DNA from: a virus
IMG/VR virus record: IMGVR_UViG_3300023184_000012
Span: 1 to 27,899 of that record
Length of the DNA stretch: 27,899 nt
Direction: 5' to 3' (one strand)
Part shown: positions 15,402-23,433 of the stretch, one piece after another
Layout of the letters: each line of letters begins with the position of its first letter
Numbering within the stretch: position 1 is the stretch's first letter
Notes under the pieces: generated by a model
Seen by the model: only the letters and a program-made list of their open reading frames with translations
Databases searched by the model: none
What the model was told of the DNA's origin: nothing
Program-made: the position numbers and the translations under genes

Positions 15402-15647
15402 TTAGTTGACATTGTTTATACCCATTCGAGATAGTAGTTCTTGTAGGTCTACTACTTTCTTTTTAAAATCAATTTCTGGAAGTGTCTTAACCCATTGAAA
15501 ATCTGGATTAGTGGTTTGTCTTACTGTTTCTAAACCTAAACACCAATTTCCGTTAACATCTTCTATTGGAGAAAAAAGTTGATGCTCTTTAAAATAAATT
15601 CCCATTAAAGAATCTTTTTGTTCTGTTGTTAATAGTTTTACTTTCAT
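15402..15647 (-). CDS. Hypothetical protein (81 aa)
   Basis: An 81-residue unrecognised protein (MKVKLLTTEQKDSLMGIYF..., ending LSRMGINNVN). The middle contains GNWCLGLETVRQTTNPDF, and the end is a helix (VVDLQELLSRMG). The start is two bases after the fibre-tip gene stops. Its first codons and their leader are duplicated exactly 941 bases upstream, where they head a short chimeric frame (see 16484-16588), so this gene start has taken part in a rearrangement. Bacteroidota phages often carry a similar small protein next to fibre-tip genes, with unknown role. Confidence 0.62.
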   Translation of the reverse strand: MKVKLLTTEQKDSLMGIYFKEHQLFSPIEDVNGNWCLGLETVRQTTNPDFQWVKTLPEIDFKKKVVDLQELLSRMGINNVN

Positions 15648-15651
15648 AATT
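15623..15651. repeat. 29-bp direct repeat, copy at the 81-aa gene start
   Basis: This exact 29-base stretch covers the last bases of the leader and the first codons (MKVKLLTT) of the 81-aa gene. It recurs at 16564-16592, where it begins the chimeric ORF. The bases flanking the two copies differ on both sides. Confidence 0.9.
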
Positions 15652-16480
15652 ATACGTTTCTGCCTAATGTTGTTTGGTATGTTGTTATTGCATTATAATA
15701 ATCTGTTCTTTCTGTCGCATTTAGATACGATCCTACACTAAATGAACGTACTTCATTAGTAGAATATTCGTAAATATGATTTGGTTGACTGTGCCAGTAT
15801 AATCCTAATAAAGCGTTACCTGCATTAGCATTCCAATATGTTCCTGCAGCCCCACTACTAACATCAAATGAATTATTTATATAAGACTTAACATTTGTTG
15901 CGTTATTATCAATATAAAGTAACCCATTAAAATCAGGATCGGTAAAGGTACTTCCTGCAAAGTCATTGTTAAATGCCCCACCGTAACCAGGATAATAGAA
16001 AGTTCCTAATCCACATTTGTTGTATTCTCCAGCAGTATCTAAAACCCCATTAAAGTGATACGCAGATCCTGAATTATATTTTTGGTAAGAAGCCCAGTGT
16101 GCATCACCAAAATCAGCTTTTACTAAATCTACCATTTTCCAGATAGATCTCATAGCAGCATCTGTTCCGTTACCAAGAACTCCAGTAGCACTAAATACTG
16201 GTGTTCCTACGTAATCCCAATCATAAGTAGCATTAGAAGGCTCAACTAAATTTATTTTAGAACTAGCTGCCGTATTACCTAATATAGGTAAGAAAATATC
16301 AAACTTGGTATAAATTCCTGCTGCTTTAAAATCTAATGTAAGTTGATTAACAGCACTTTCCTCTGTTCCACTTAAGGTTCCCCCTGCAGCAATTACTGCA
16401 TCTATGTAAGCTTGTGCATCAGGATCATTTCCTCCGCCAGATGGGGTAAATTTTAAAAAAGTTATCGGTGTACTAAACAT
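15650..16480 (-). CDS. Fibre-tip / receptor-binding-like protein 2
   Basis: A 276-residue protein that starts MFSTPITFLKF. It has the segment AQAYIDAVIAAGGTLSGTEE, then a helical AVNQLTLDFKAAG, an Asn/Gly/Ser-rich beta domain, and a C-terminal ERTDYYNAITTYQTTLGRNV. This pattern, especially the opening and the QTTLGR ending, is one I associate with tail-tip proteins of Bacteroidota phages that carry a LamG- or concanavalin-like jelly-roll. It is encoded after the second copy of a duplicated fibre-end cassette. It shares only the first eight or so residues with the 256-aa protein upstream. Receptor binding is an inference from family and place. Confidence 0.62.
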   Translation of the reverse strand: MFSTPITFLKFTPSGGGNDPDAQAYIDAVIAAGGTLSGTEESAVNQLTLDFKAAGIYTKFDIFLPILGNTAASSKINLVEPSNATYDWDYVGTPVFSATGVLGNGTDAAMRSIWKMVDLVKADFGDAHWASYQKYNSGSAYHFNGVLDTAGEYNKCGLGTFYYPGYGGAFNNDFAGSTFTDPDFNGLLYIDNNATNVKSYINNSFDVSSGAAGTYWNANAGNALLGLYWHSQPNHIYEYSTNEVRSFSVGSYLNATERTDYYNAITTYQTTLGRNV

Positions 16481-16557
16481 GGTTTATGAAAAATTTAAGT
16501 TTGCATTTGCGTAATAAGAGGTTGACCCGTAAATAAAGCTTACGAAATCTACTCCTC
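16466..16557. repeat. Duplicated cassette, downstream copy (about 90% identical)
   Basis: These 92 bases match 17375-17466 with nine differences by my count. They encode, on the minus strand, the last residues of the fibre (ending ANANLNFS), its stop, and the ATG and first codons (MFSTP) of the next gene. The offset between the copies is 909 bases. Confidence 0.9.
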
Positions 16558-16588
16558 CGGTTGCTGTTGTTAATAGTTTTACTTTCAT
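16484..16588 (-). pseudogene. Chimeric 34-codon ORF made of two duplicated pieces
   Basis: The frame reads MKVKLLTT, then ATGGVDFVSF, then a fragment ending NANLNFS before a stop at 16486-16484. The first eight residues are those of the 81-aa gene and the rest is the last part of the fibre. It sits between the two fibre-tip genes in a 138-base gap that has no other gene. Just above it, the frame after the preceding stop reads FLKAGPTA and stop, which looks like the end of a lost gene. It may be only recombination debris, although translation through it could couple to the ATG at 16480, four bases below its stop. Confidence 0.6.
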
Positions 16589-16592
16589 AATT
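16564..16592. repeat. 29-bp direct repeat, copy in the chimeric ORF
   Basis: Identical to 15623-15651. It ends six bases from the 92-base cassette duplicate, so the chimeric ORF is built almost wholly from copied sequence. Confidence 0.9.
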
Positions 16593-16618
16593 TGTTTTTT
16601 ATGCTGTTGGTCCTGCTT

Positions 16619-17389
16619 TTAAGAAAACTGATATTTAGAATCTATGTAATTTTCAAAATCAATTAATTCTTGAGTATTAGGAATTCCGTCTATTATAATG
16701 TATTCTACAAAGGTCATTTTAGAAGTATAACCATATTGATTCGCATAAAATCCTATTCCAGCACCACTTCCAAATTGATAATTTGAAGGACTAGGAATTG
16801 TTCCTACATAGTTAGAAATATTGTTTGTATCAGAAATGTAAAAATCTGTATCCCCAGTTACTTTATAAGAGAATCTTACAAATTGGTAATTACCATTTAT
16901 CCAAGTATTTCCCACAGTAGCAAGTTCAGAAGGTCCTATTTGTTGGTAAATATAATATTGATTAGAACCTGCTAATCCAAATATTCCTGCTCTAAGACCT
17001 CCTGTAGTAGAATTTCCGTATTGAATAATCGCTGAATCAGCTGCTGATTTATTAACTAATTTGCTAATTCCTATAATAGTTTTATCCGTTATAGAAGGTG
17101 CAGATGCAAAATTTATATAATAACCAACATCTGAATTTTGTAATGTTGGGTTTAACATTATTGAAGGTTTATTACCCCAATCTGAATCTGAAACAGAATA
17201 AGATGCTTTATAAGAAGAATTCCAAGGATAAAGAATATTTCCATTATAACCAGTCCAAGAATTTACCGCTCCAGAACTAATAGAAACTCCAGAATCAGAA
17301 GTCCACCAATCATAAAGATTAGAAAAACTAGCAGGAGTCCATTGGGCTCCTCCGACTTGATTTAAAAATGTAAACGGTGTACTAAACAT
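16619..17389 (-). CDS. Fibre-tip / lectin-like protein 1
   Basis: A 256-residue protein starting MFSTPFTFLNQVGG. The body follows a concanavalin/LamG-like pattern: LYDWWTSDSGVSI and VNSWTGYNGNILYPW near the start, and FVEYIIIDGIPNTQELIDF then YIDSKY at the end. Such jelly-roll domains at fibre tips bind sugars or other surface groups. The ATG is four bases after the fibre stop, so the fibre and this protein are probably made together. Its ATG and first codons are repeated, with the fibre end, at the downstream cassette copy. Function as a receptor-binding module is inferred. Confidence 0.62.
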   Translation of the reverse strand: MFSTPFTFLNQVGGAQWTPASFSNLYDWWTSDSGVSISSGAVNSWTGYNGNILYPWNSSYKASYSVSDSDWGNKPSIMLNPTLQNSDVGYYINFASAPSITDKTIIGISKLVNKSAADSAIIQYGNSTTGGLRAGIFGLAGSNQYYIYQQIGPSELATVGNTWINGNYQFVRFSYKVTGDTDFYISDTNNISNYVGTIPSPSNYQFGSGAGIGFYANQYGYTSKMTFVEYIIIDGIPNTQELIDFENYIDSKYQFS

Positions 17390-17466
17390 GGTTTATGAAA
17401 AATTTAAGTTTGCGTTTCCGTAGTATGATGTTGGTCCGTAAACAAAGCTTACGAAATCTACTGCTC
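17375..17466. repeat. Duplicated cassette, upstream copy (fibre end)
   Basis: These 92 bases hold the end of the fibre gene, its stop, and the start of the 256-aa gene. They match 16466-16557 with nine differences. This is the copy in its full functional context. Confidence 0.9.
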
Positions 17467-20400
17467 CAACTGCTGTAGATAAGGTTGGTGCGGTTCCTGC
17501 TGGCCATTTAACATCTGAGCCCCAGGCAACTGTGTAACCCCCTGTTCCTCCCTGAGTTAATTGAAGCGTATAAACTCCACCGTCTACTGGATTTGATTTA
17601 GTTAATGTAGTTATTGAAGATGTTAAAGTGAGTCTTTGTATATTAGAATTATTCCAATTTAAAGTTACTGTGCCTCCTGTTGATCCTAGTGAATAAGCGT
17701 GTGATGCTGCTTGACCAGTAACTCCAAGTACGTTTCCATGGAATGTTAAATTAGCAGAAGCTTCTATTCCGGTTGCAGTACCATCAGATAATACTAATCT
17801 ATCTGCTCCATAACTACCAACTGTGTAAGCTCCTGTAGGCCCAGTAGCTCCTGTAGGTCCTTGTGATGCTAAAGCGGAAAGACCGTCATAGCCACTTCCA
17901 TTATAGATTAAAGATATAAAGTCTACTCCTGAAACTGCTGTTTGTAAGGTAGGCGCTATTCCACCTATCCAAGATATTGATCCTGGCCAAGTTATGGTAT
18001 AACCACCAGCTCCTCCTTGTACTACTTTTATAGTGTAGACTGCTCCCGAAACTGGATTGCTTAATGTTACTGTTGTGCTTGCTGTTAATGTTAATGACTG
18101 TATGTTAGAGTTATTAAAATTAATTACTGTTGTATCTCCTGTTGATCCGATAGGGTACATATAAGTTGCTGCTTGACCAGTAACACCTAATACAGTACCG
18201 TCAAAGGTTAAATTAGATTCTCCAACTAATCCAGTAGCCGTACCATCTGATGTTACTAATCTATTATTTCCATAAGATGTAATAGTAGATCCACCAGATC
18301 CCGTAGGCCCAATAGGTCCAATAGCACCGCTTGTTCCTGAAGTACCGCTTGTTCCATTAGCTCCAGTAGCTCCCTGTGCCCCTGTAGTTGCTATCGCAGA
18401 AAGCCCATTATAATTAGTTCCATCGTAAATAAATGAAATAAAATCTATTGCTCCTGGTGCAGTTTGTAATGTTGGTGCTGAACCAATCCATGCTACTGAT
18501 CCTGGCCAGGTAATGACAAAACTACCAGCTCCACCCTGTACTATCTTAAGATTATAAACCCCCCCTGCTACACCATTTGTAAATGTAAGAGTTGTGTTTG
18601 CATTTAAAGTTAAAGCTTGTACGTTAGAATCATTCCAATTAATTGTATCTGTTGCGGAAACCCCGCCGTTATCATAATATCTAGAAACTGCTTGACCAGT
18701 AATGCCAAGATAAAATCCATCATAATATAGATTAGATTGTGCAACCACGCCATCTGCTGTACCGTCTGATGTTATTAATCTATTAGCTCCTGGACTAGTA
18801 ACTGATAGGGAAGCTCCAGTAGCACCAGTTTTTCCTGAAGTACCACTAGTTCCTGAACTACCGGATGGTGTAGATACTAAAATTAGTAATACATTATTTG
18901 TATTTCCAAAAGAGTGCGTAGAAGTATTTAAGGTTACTCCATAAGTCCAATATGTTGTGTTATCGGTCTTACTTGTAATTGCCCAAGTTTGATAATTAGT
19001 ATGGTTTGCTTTATCCTGAATTGTTATAACGCTTCCAATTGCAAGATTACTTAGGAAAAGATCGATGTTAATATTACCTGTTTCTAATTCAGAAATGCTA
19101 ATTGATGTAGCAGATGCCTGTGTAACATTATTCCAGATAATATTACCGTTTCCTGGATCTCCTGATTGAGTATTTGTTCTTGACTGATAATTAAATAACG
19201 AGTTTGAAGCTCCGTTAACTCCCGAGGTTCCGCTGGTTCCTGAAGTACCGCTGGTTCCTGAAGTTCCTGAACTACCTGAAGAGCCATTAATTCCGCTAGT
19301 TCCTGCACTACCGTTTGCTGGTAAATCACCAGTTTGCATTGCGATCCAGTTAAAGTCTGGTAAAGTTCCACCTAAAGGAACTGATGTTCTTACAACAAAT
19401 TCAGATGCAGATTGACTATAAATACCAACAACTTCATCCCTATCGGTTGCCCATTGAAGAGAAGTTGCAAGTGTATAATTTGCATTAGGAAAATCTGTGT
19501 ATCCATAAGATGCAAATGTTATTGTTGCCTGATATTGTCCTGCTGGACCTGTAGCACCCCAATTTGGATTAGCATAACCAGATTTCATAAGTGGACCGTT
19601 ACCACCGTTACCTGTGGCTCCTGTAGCTCCGTTAATTCCACTAGTTCCTGAAGATCCATTAATACCTGAAGTACCGCTTGTTCCTGAAGTGCCACTAGTT
19701 CCTGAAGTGCCACTAGTTCCTGAAGTGCCACTAGTTCCTGAAGTGCCACTAGTTCCTGAGGTTCCATCTATACCTGAGGTACCACTAGTTCCTGAAGTTC
19801 CACTAGTTCCTGATGTTCCACTAGTTCCTGAAGTGCCGCTGGTTCCTGAAGTTCCGTTAACACCAGAACTACCAGAACTACCACTAGATCCTGAACTACC
19901 TGAAGACCCATCTTGACCGGGTAAACTAGTTTCTCCAAGTGCTATTGCTTGAACATACCATTCAGTAAACGCTCCATTAGGATCAAGACTATTACCAAGA
20001 ACTAAATCAAATCCTGAATTAGTTTTATTCTCTAAGGTGATTTGTGGGGTAGCAGTTAAATCGAACCATTTACCCGATGATTGTTGTTTATATTGAACGT
20101 CAATAGAATAGTTAACCGTGTTAAACGGAATGCTAAATGTAACAGGAAGTTCGTAGTTAAAAGTTACTGAATTATAAACAAAATCCGTATCTAAATAATA
20201 AAGGTTCTTAGTAGTTAATCCAAGTCCAGCAGGTCCGGTAACACCGTTAATTCCTGAAGTTCCTGAAGATCCATTAGATCCTGAAGTTCCACTGGTTCCT
20301 GAAGTACCTGAGGTTCCACTAGTGCCTGAAGTACCGCTAGTTCCACTAGTGCCTGATGTACCGTCTATACCTGAAGTTCCACTAGTTCCTGATGTACCGC

Positions 20401-21220
20401 TAGTTCCTGAGGTTCCACTAGTACCTGATGTACCGCTGATTCCTGAGGTCCCTGAAGTACCTGATGTACCTGAAGTACCAGATGTTCCACTTGTTCCTGA
20501 AGATCCATTAGTTCCTGTAGCACCTTGTTGAACATAAAATACTGGTAACACAGAAACTGAAATCGAACTAGTTGCTGGTTTATTTGGCAGCGTTCCTGCT
20601 GGTTGGAACAGAGCTTGCATTGTTGTGTCAGTCGAACTCCAATAGACCTCGTAGTAATCCCCAGTATTTGCTGCAACCTGATAAGTTAGCGTAACTGCTT
20701 GAATTGCTCCAGCACCATTTAAAGTTGTTAGCTTATTAGATCCAACCACATTAACTCCGTTTTTGCTTAACCAAACTTGAACAACGTCATCGCCTGGTGA
20801 AGTTTTATAGAATTGTATGTTAGCTTGTAGATTGAATGTAAGGCTCGCTGCTACGTTTATTTTAGAATTATCAGTAATACTAACACCGTATGAATTAACT
20901 GTCGTATTAAGTCTAAAAGCATTAGCAGCGGACGGACTAGCATTAGTCTGTGTGGTAGTATCTAAAAAAATACCGTAGAAACCTTGAGCTCCACCAGGTC
21001 CAGTAGGACCAGTAGCACCACCTCCAGTAAGTCCTGCAATTCCAGTAACGTTACCGGTAAAATTTACAGTGGTATCAGATACCTGAAAAGGCATCGGATT
21101 ACCGAAACCATCTGTGACAGTTTGTAAAGTATCTCCGGCAACGCCAGAAAGCCCTTGTGAACCTACATTAAGGATTCCACCATAAGTGTTTTGTATTCTT
21201 TTACCGGTTAAATCAGCCAT
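17393..21220 (-). CDS. Repeat-rich tail fibre (GTSGTSG and collagen-like)
   Basis: A 1275-residue fibre protein. The first 230 residues include GGGATGPTGPGGAQGFYG and a beta-type domain. Three long tracts of repeated Gly-Thr-Ser follow, at about residues 232-330, 435-540 and 637-673, with a shorter one at 783-801; small beta domains lie between them. From about residue 810 there are three related domains of some 130 residues, each opening with RLxxSDGTA and a GVTGQA or GITGQA motif and containing APTLQTA or APTLSTA and a VDF-S segment; collagen-like GATGANG and GPTG stretches separate them. It ends ANLNFS. The tracts likely form extended, trimeric shafts and the C-terminal domains the distal part. 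Such GTSG-rich fibres are common in Bacteroidota phages. Length of the tracts may vary between isolates. Confidence 0.85.
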   Translation of the reverse strand: MADLTGKRIQNTYGGILNVGSQGLSGVAGDTLQTVTDGFGNPMPFQVSDTTVNFTGNVTGIAGLTGGGATGPTGPGGAQGFYGIFLDTTTQTNASPSAANAFRLNTTVNSYGVSITDNSKINVAASLTFNLQANIQFYKTSPGDDVVQVWLSKNGVNVVGSNKLTTLNGAGAIQAVTLTYQVAANTGDYYEVYWSSTDTTMQALFQPAGTLPNKPATSSISVSVLPVFYVQQGATGTNGSSGTSGTSGTSGTSGTSGTSGISGTSGTSGTSGTSGTSGTSGTSGIDGTSGTSGTSGTSGTSGTSGTSGTSGTSGSNGSSGTSGINGVTGPAGLGLTTKNLYYLDTDFVYNSVTFNYELPVTFSIPFNTVNYSIDVQYKQQSSGKWFDLTATPQITLENKTNSGFDLVLGNSLDPNGAFTEWYVQAIALGETSLPGQDGSSGSSGSSGSSGSSGVNGTSGTSGTSGTSGTSGTSGTSGTSGTSGIDGTSGTSGTSGTSGTSGTSGTSGTSGTSGTSGTSGINGSSGTSGINGATGATGNGGNGPLMKSGYANPNWGATGPAGQYQATITFASYGYTDFPNANYTLATSLQWATDRDEVVGIYSQSASEFVVRTSVPLGGTLPDFNWIAMQTGDLPANGSAGTSGINGSSGSSGTSGTSGTSGTSGTSGVNGASNSLFNYQSRTNTQSGDPGNGNIIWNNVTQASATSISISELETGNINIDLFLSNLAIGSVITIQDKANHTNYQTWAITSKTDNTTYWTYGVTLNTSTHSFGNTNNVLLILVSTPSGSSGTSGTSGKTGATGASLSVTSPGANRLITSDGTADGVVAQSNLYYDGFYLGITGQAVSRYYDNGGVSATDTINWNDSNVQALTLNANTTLTFTNGVAGGVYNLKIVQGGAGSFVITWPGSVAWIGSAPTLQTAPGAIDFISFIYDGTNYNGLSAIATTGAQGATGANGTSGTSGTSGAIGPIGPTGSGGSTITSYGNNRLVTSDGTATGLVGESNLTFDGTVLGVTGQAATYMYPIGSTGDTTVINFNNSNIQSLTLTASTTVTLSNPVSGAVYTIKVVQGGAGGYTITWPGSISWIGGIAPTLQTAVSGVDFISLIYNGSGYDGLSALASQGPTGATGPTGAYTVGSYGADRLVLSDGTATGIEASANLTFHGNVLGVTGQAASHAYSLGSTGGTVTLNWNNSNIQRLTLTSSITTLTKSNPVDGGVYTLQLTQGGTGGYTVAWGSDVKWPAGTAPTLSTAVGAVDFVSFVYGPTSYYGNANLNFS
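17396..18795 (-). repeat. Three tandem fibre C-terminal domains
   Basis: Three homologous coding blocks at about 18795-18395, 18275-17870 and 17812-17396 encode domains with the same order of motifs: RLxxSDGTA, NL-x-x-GxxLGxTGQA, NxxNxQ-LTL or NxSNxQ-LTL, QGGAG or QGGTG, APTLxTA, then VDF-S-xY. They differ enough to be old duplications rather than recent copies. The last one ends the gene, and its end is the part copied to 16466-16557. Confidence 0.85.
19683..19754 (-). repeat. Perfect 18-bp tandem repeat, four copies
   Basis: Four identical 18-base units follow one another, each encoding GTSGTS on the minus strand. Similar but less regular units continue on both sides and in the tract at about 20230-20525. 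Runs of identical units are prone to slippage and recombination, so copy number here is a likely source of fibre-length change and of assembly error. Confidence 0.93.
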
Positions 21221-21258
21221 TATTAGATGTATGTTTTATTAAATATGTTTTGTAGATT

Positions 21259-21819
21259 TTATACATTTTCTTCCCATTCATTCTGATCTGCTTCTGGAAT
21301 GTTACTTGTGTTGTTCCATATTCCATTAGAAGTATAATAAACGTAAGATTGCAGACTTTCGTTATTGGATTCGTAAATAATTGGTCCAGTTCCGCCAGTT
21401 GCTGGGGTAAATATAACTGCCTGAAGATCCTCATTAGCACTAACAAAAGTTTCAAAAATAACTTCTGGTGGGGTTTGATCATTTAAAATCATCTGACCAC
21501 TGTCGATTAAAGTACCAATAGATGGATCTAATGTAGCGTAATTTGTATTCCAAATTTTATAGTCCCAATTTCCTGATGGAGATAGATAAACCTCCCCATT
21601 TGATGGATCCTCAACAGAGATATTAGGTACTAAAGTGATCTGAAACTTAAGATATCTTGTGTTTCTAACTAGTACAAATGGAATAACATAGCTCCATTCT
21701 TTGGTAAACCCTGACTGAAACCCAATTAGAAAGTAATCGCCAAATTCCTGTACATCGTTATCGATAGTATTGGCGTAAATTACGAACTCGTTTCCAGTCT
21801 GTTGGTTTAGATTGATCAT
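21259..21819 (-). CDS. Tail/baseplate-associated structural protein (186 aa)
   Basis: A 186-residue protein rich in beta-type sequence (FGDYFLIGFQSGFT, SYVIPFVLVRNTRYLKFQITL, PSGNWDYKIWNTNY, GTLIDSGQMILND). The PSG-W-Y-I-W and LIDSG-M pattern is one I know from small proteins next to tail-fibre genes in Bacteroidota phages, probably immunoglobulin-like. The acidic end (PEADQNEWEENV) is polar. It opens the second transcription unit, immediately after terminator T2, and precedes the fibre by a 38-base gap. No enzymatic motif is present. Confidence 0.6.
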   Translation of the reverse strand: MINLNQQTGNEFVIYANTIDNDVQEFGDYFLIGFQSGFTKEWSYVIPFVLVRNTRYLKFQITLVPNISVEDPSNGEVYLSPSGNWDYKIWNTNYATLDPSIGTLIDSGQMILNDQTPPEVIFETFVSANEDLQAVIFTPATGGTGPIIYESNNESLQSYVYYTSNGIWNNTSNIPEADQNEWEENV

Positions 21820-21870
21820 CCTTTAAAAGAAGTATTTAATACTAAATATGATAACGGACAAATGTGACAT

Positions 21871-21900
21871 AAAAAAAAGGACTAGTTTCCTAGTCCTTTT
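21871..21900 (-). terminator. Intrinsic terminator T2
   Basis: An 11-bp perfect stem with the core AAGGACTAG and CTAGTCCTT, a 4-base loop, and a T8 run on the minus strand. It follows the tail-tube-like gene and would end the long unit of early, terminase, tail and head genes. The stem also has four T at its plus-strand end, so weak termination of any plus-strand transcript is possible. Confidence 0.88.
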
Positions 21901-21920
21901 AAATGTTTGCTTTAAATGAA

Positions 21921-22448
21921 TTAAGCTGTTACGATGGTGAAACCATGTAAAGCTGACAATGAAGTCAATTCATAAGCCATATCAGGCTCTTGAGCACTGA
22001 TAGTGATGCTGTATTGGTTAGCATCTCCAGGAGCAACTCCTGTTACTGAAGTACCAGCAGAGATTACACCACCACGAGTTTTACCCATTAACCAGTAGTT
22101 ATCGTTATTATCTTGGAAGATAACTTTAATATCCCTATTTCTGCTTAAAAGAAGTAATTGATTTCTCTTCTCTGCAGATAGTTTTTGAACGTTGATCGTG
22201 ATAGCTTGATCGTAGAATGCTGTACCGTTTGTGTTAGAAATGTTGAAAGTTTCAGTGAAAGAAGCAGTATCTTTTGGAAGTTCGTATTCGAAGAAAGAAC
22301 CAGTGGTACCGGTCATACCAGTAATCTGATTGTTAGCATCATAAGATGTAGATGCGATTACTACGTTTACTCCAATATACGCTACTTTAAGTCCACCAAT
22401 ACTGTCGATACAGTCTAATGCTATTGCGGAAGTTAAATTACAAGCCAT
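21921..22448 (-). CDS. Probable major tail (tail tube) protein
   Basis: A 175-residue protein encoded directly after the capsid gene. It has a Cys-containing N-terminus (NLTSAIALDCIDSIGGLKVAYIG), a central helix (KLSAEKRNQLLLLSRNRDIKVIF) and C-terminal strands with GDANQYSITISAQEPDMAYEL. The closing pattern (a strand, then a phrase like SAQEPDMAYEL) is what tail-tube proteins of Bacteroidota phages show. Siphovirus tubes need one such protein, and no other candidate in the genome fits better. Placing it in the same unit as the capsid is consistent with high expression. The call is from pattern and context. Confidence 0.55.
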   Translation of the reverse strand: MACNLTSAIALDCIDSIGGLKVAYIGVNVVIASTSYDANNQITGMTGTTGSFFEYELPKDTASFTETFNISNTNGTAFYDQAITINVQKLSAEKRNQLLLLSRNRDIKVIFQDNNDNYWLMGKTRGGVISAGTSVTGVAPGDANQYSITISAQEPDMAYELTSLSALHGFTIVTA

Positions 22449-22483
22449 ATTATTTAGTTTTTTATTTTTTTGTGTTTTAATAA

Positions 22484-22507
22484 GGAGCTAGATTTTACTC
22501 TAGCTCC
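22484..22507 (-). other. Intercistronic hairpin after the capsid gene
   Basis: GGAGCTAGA and TCTAGCTCC form a perfect 9-bp stem around a 6-base loop, lying between the capsid stop and the tail-tube start. On the minus strand it is followed by TTATTAAAAC, a poor T-run, so it may act as a leaky terminator or protect the capsid mRNA. The same CTAGA element is seen in T1. Confidence 0.72.
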
Positions 22508-22521
22508 GTAAATTTTGCTGC

Positions 22522-23403
22522 TTATGCTCCAGCTGAGTAAACGAATTCAGAAGCGATGATACCGATACCCATTGAGAATTCAGAAATCATTCTGATCTCT
22601 TGGTTATCACGTGACCACCAACCTTGGATTCTTTCAGTGTCATCAACTAGACCGCATACTACGATCATGTGTTTAGCTGGTCCGCAATATACTTTTGGAC
22701 TAGAACCTAAACCTCCAACTGGAATTGCCTTAACGTTAGTTCCAGGGATGATGATTGATTGACCTAAACCAGTACCAGTTGTTTGACCAGTTCCGTAGTG
22801 GAATAAGTTAAGAGCTACGATGTTAGTTTGTAAGTAACGGAAAGTAGCGTAAGACATTAACATAGTTAAATCGTCTCTTGAAGCAACTGCCAAAGGAAGT
22901 GCGTCGATAGTAGCGATAGCTTTATCGTAAGCATTTGCAGAAGTCCAAGCTCCTGTAGGTCCTGCTGCTGCACCATTTGCAGTAGTTAACTGACTGATGA
23001 TTTGAGTTCCTAAGATAGACTCAGCGTATTTACGAGTCTCAAGGATCATTTGATCAGCGATTTGCTGTTCGAACGGTAATTTTTCGCCGTATGCGCTGGC
23101 GTCTAATTGAGTTGACAACCAGTAGTCGTTAAGCTCATTCAAGCAAAGTGACTGTTTCCAGCTGTATTTTGAGTTGTCTACAGAGATTTGTGTGAAGTTA
23201 GTAGAACCAGCTGAAGTCCAACCGCACGCAGCAGCTTGAAAACCAGCAGTCATTCCTAATACGTTAACAGAAACTGTTGCAGAAGCATATCCTGGACGTA
23301 CGTCACAGTATTGCATAAGGTCAGCACCTAATACTGCCTTTTGGATTAAAATACCTGAATCTTCTAGATTAAAGGTACTAAGGGTGTTTAAATTGAATCC
23401 CAT
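22522..23403 (-). CDS. Major capsid protein
   Basis: A 293-residue protein in the classic place after protease and scaffold. The N-terminus (NLNTLSTFNLEDSGILIQKA, then ADLMQYCDVRPGYASATVSV) and the segment FEQQIADQMILETRKYAESI followed by long helices and a terminal beta region (YCGPAKHMIVVCGLVDDTER, GWWSRDNQEIRMISEFSMGI) look like an HK97-fold capsid protein of Bacteroidota phages. It is slightly short for the fold, and the scaffold is separate, so no N-terminal delta domain is needed. It has an A-rich leader and a hairpin after its stop, consistent with a highly expressed gene. Confidence 0.82.
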   Translation of the reverse strand: MGFNLNTLSTFNLEDSGILIQKAVLGADLMQYCDVRPGYASATVSVNVLGMTAGFQAAACGWTSAGSTNFTQISVDNSKYSWKQSLCLNELNDYWLSTQLDASAYGEKLPFEQQIADQMILETRKYAESILGTQIISQLTTANGAAAGPTGAWTSANAYDKAIATIDALPLAVASRDDLTMLMSYATFRYLQTNIVALNLFHYGTGQTTGTGLGQSIIIPGTNVKAIPVGGLGSSPKVYCGPAKHMIVVCGLVDDTERIQGWWSRDNQEIRMISEFSMGIGIIASEFVYSAGA

Positions 23404-23433
23404 GATTATTGTTTTTTATTTTTTTTAGTTTAA

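Noticed and set aside
17396-18795. Variable-repeat array of a diversity-generating retroelement
   Set aside because: There is no reverse transcriptase and no template repeat with adenine-specific changes; the copies are ordinary diverged domain duplications.
19585-19916. Open frames of LVALQELVALQ type and PEVPLVPEV type on both strands
   Set aside because: They are the other frames of the 9/18-bp GTSG repeat. Short repeats without stops keep every frame open; the same applies to 20322-20676 and 19084-19371.
19205-20525. CRISPR-like array
   Set aside because: The repeats are contiguous, have no unique spacers and encode part of a protein.
21213-21482. An 89-codon minus-strand frame inside the 186-aa gene
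   Set aside because: It is hydrophobic and Leu/Gln-rich without clear structure, overlaps a better gene for most of its length and runs into the fibre start.
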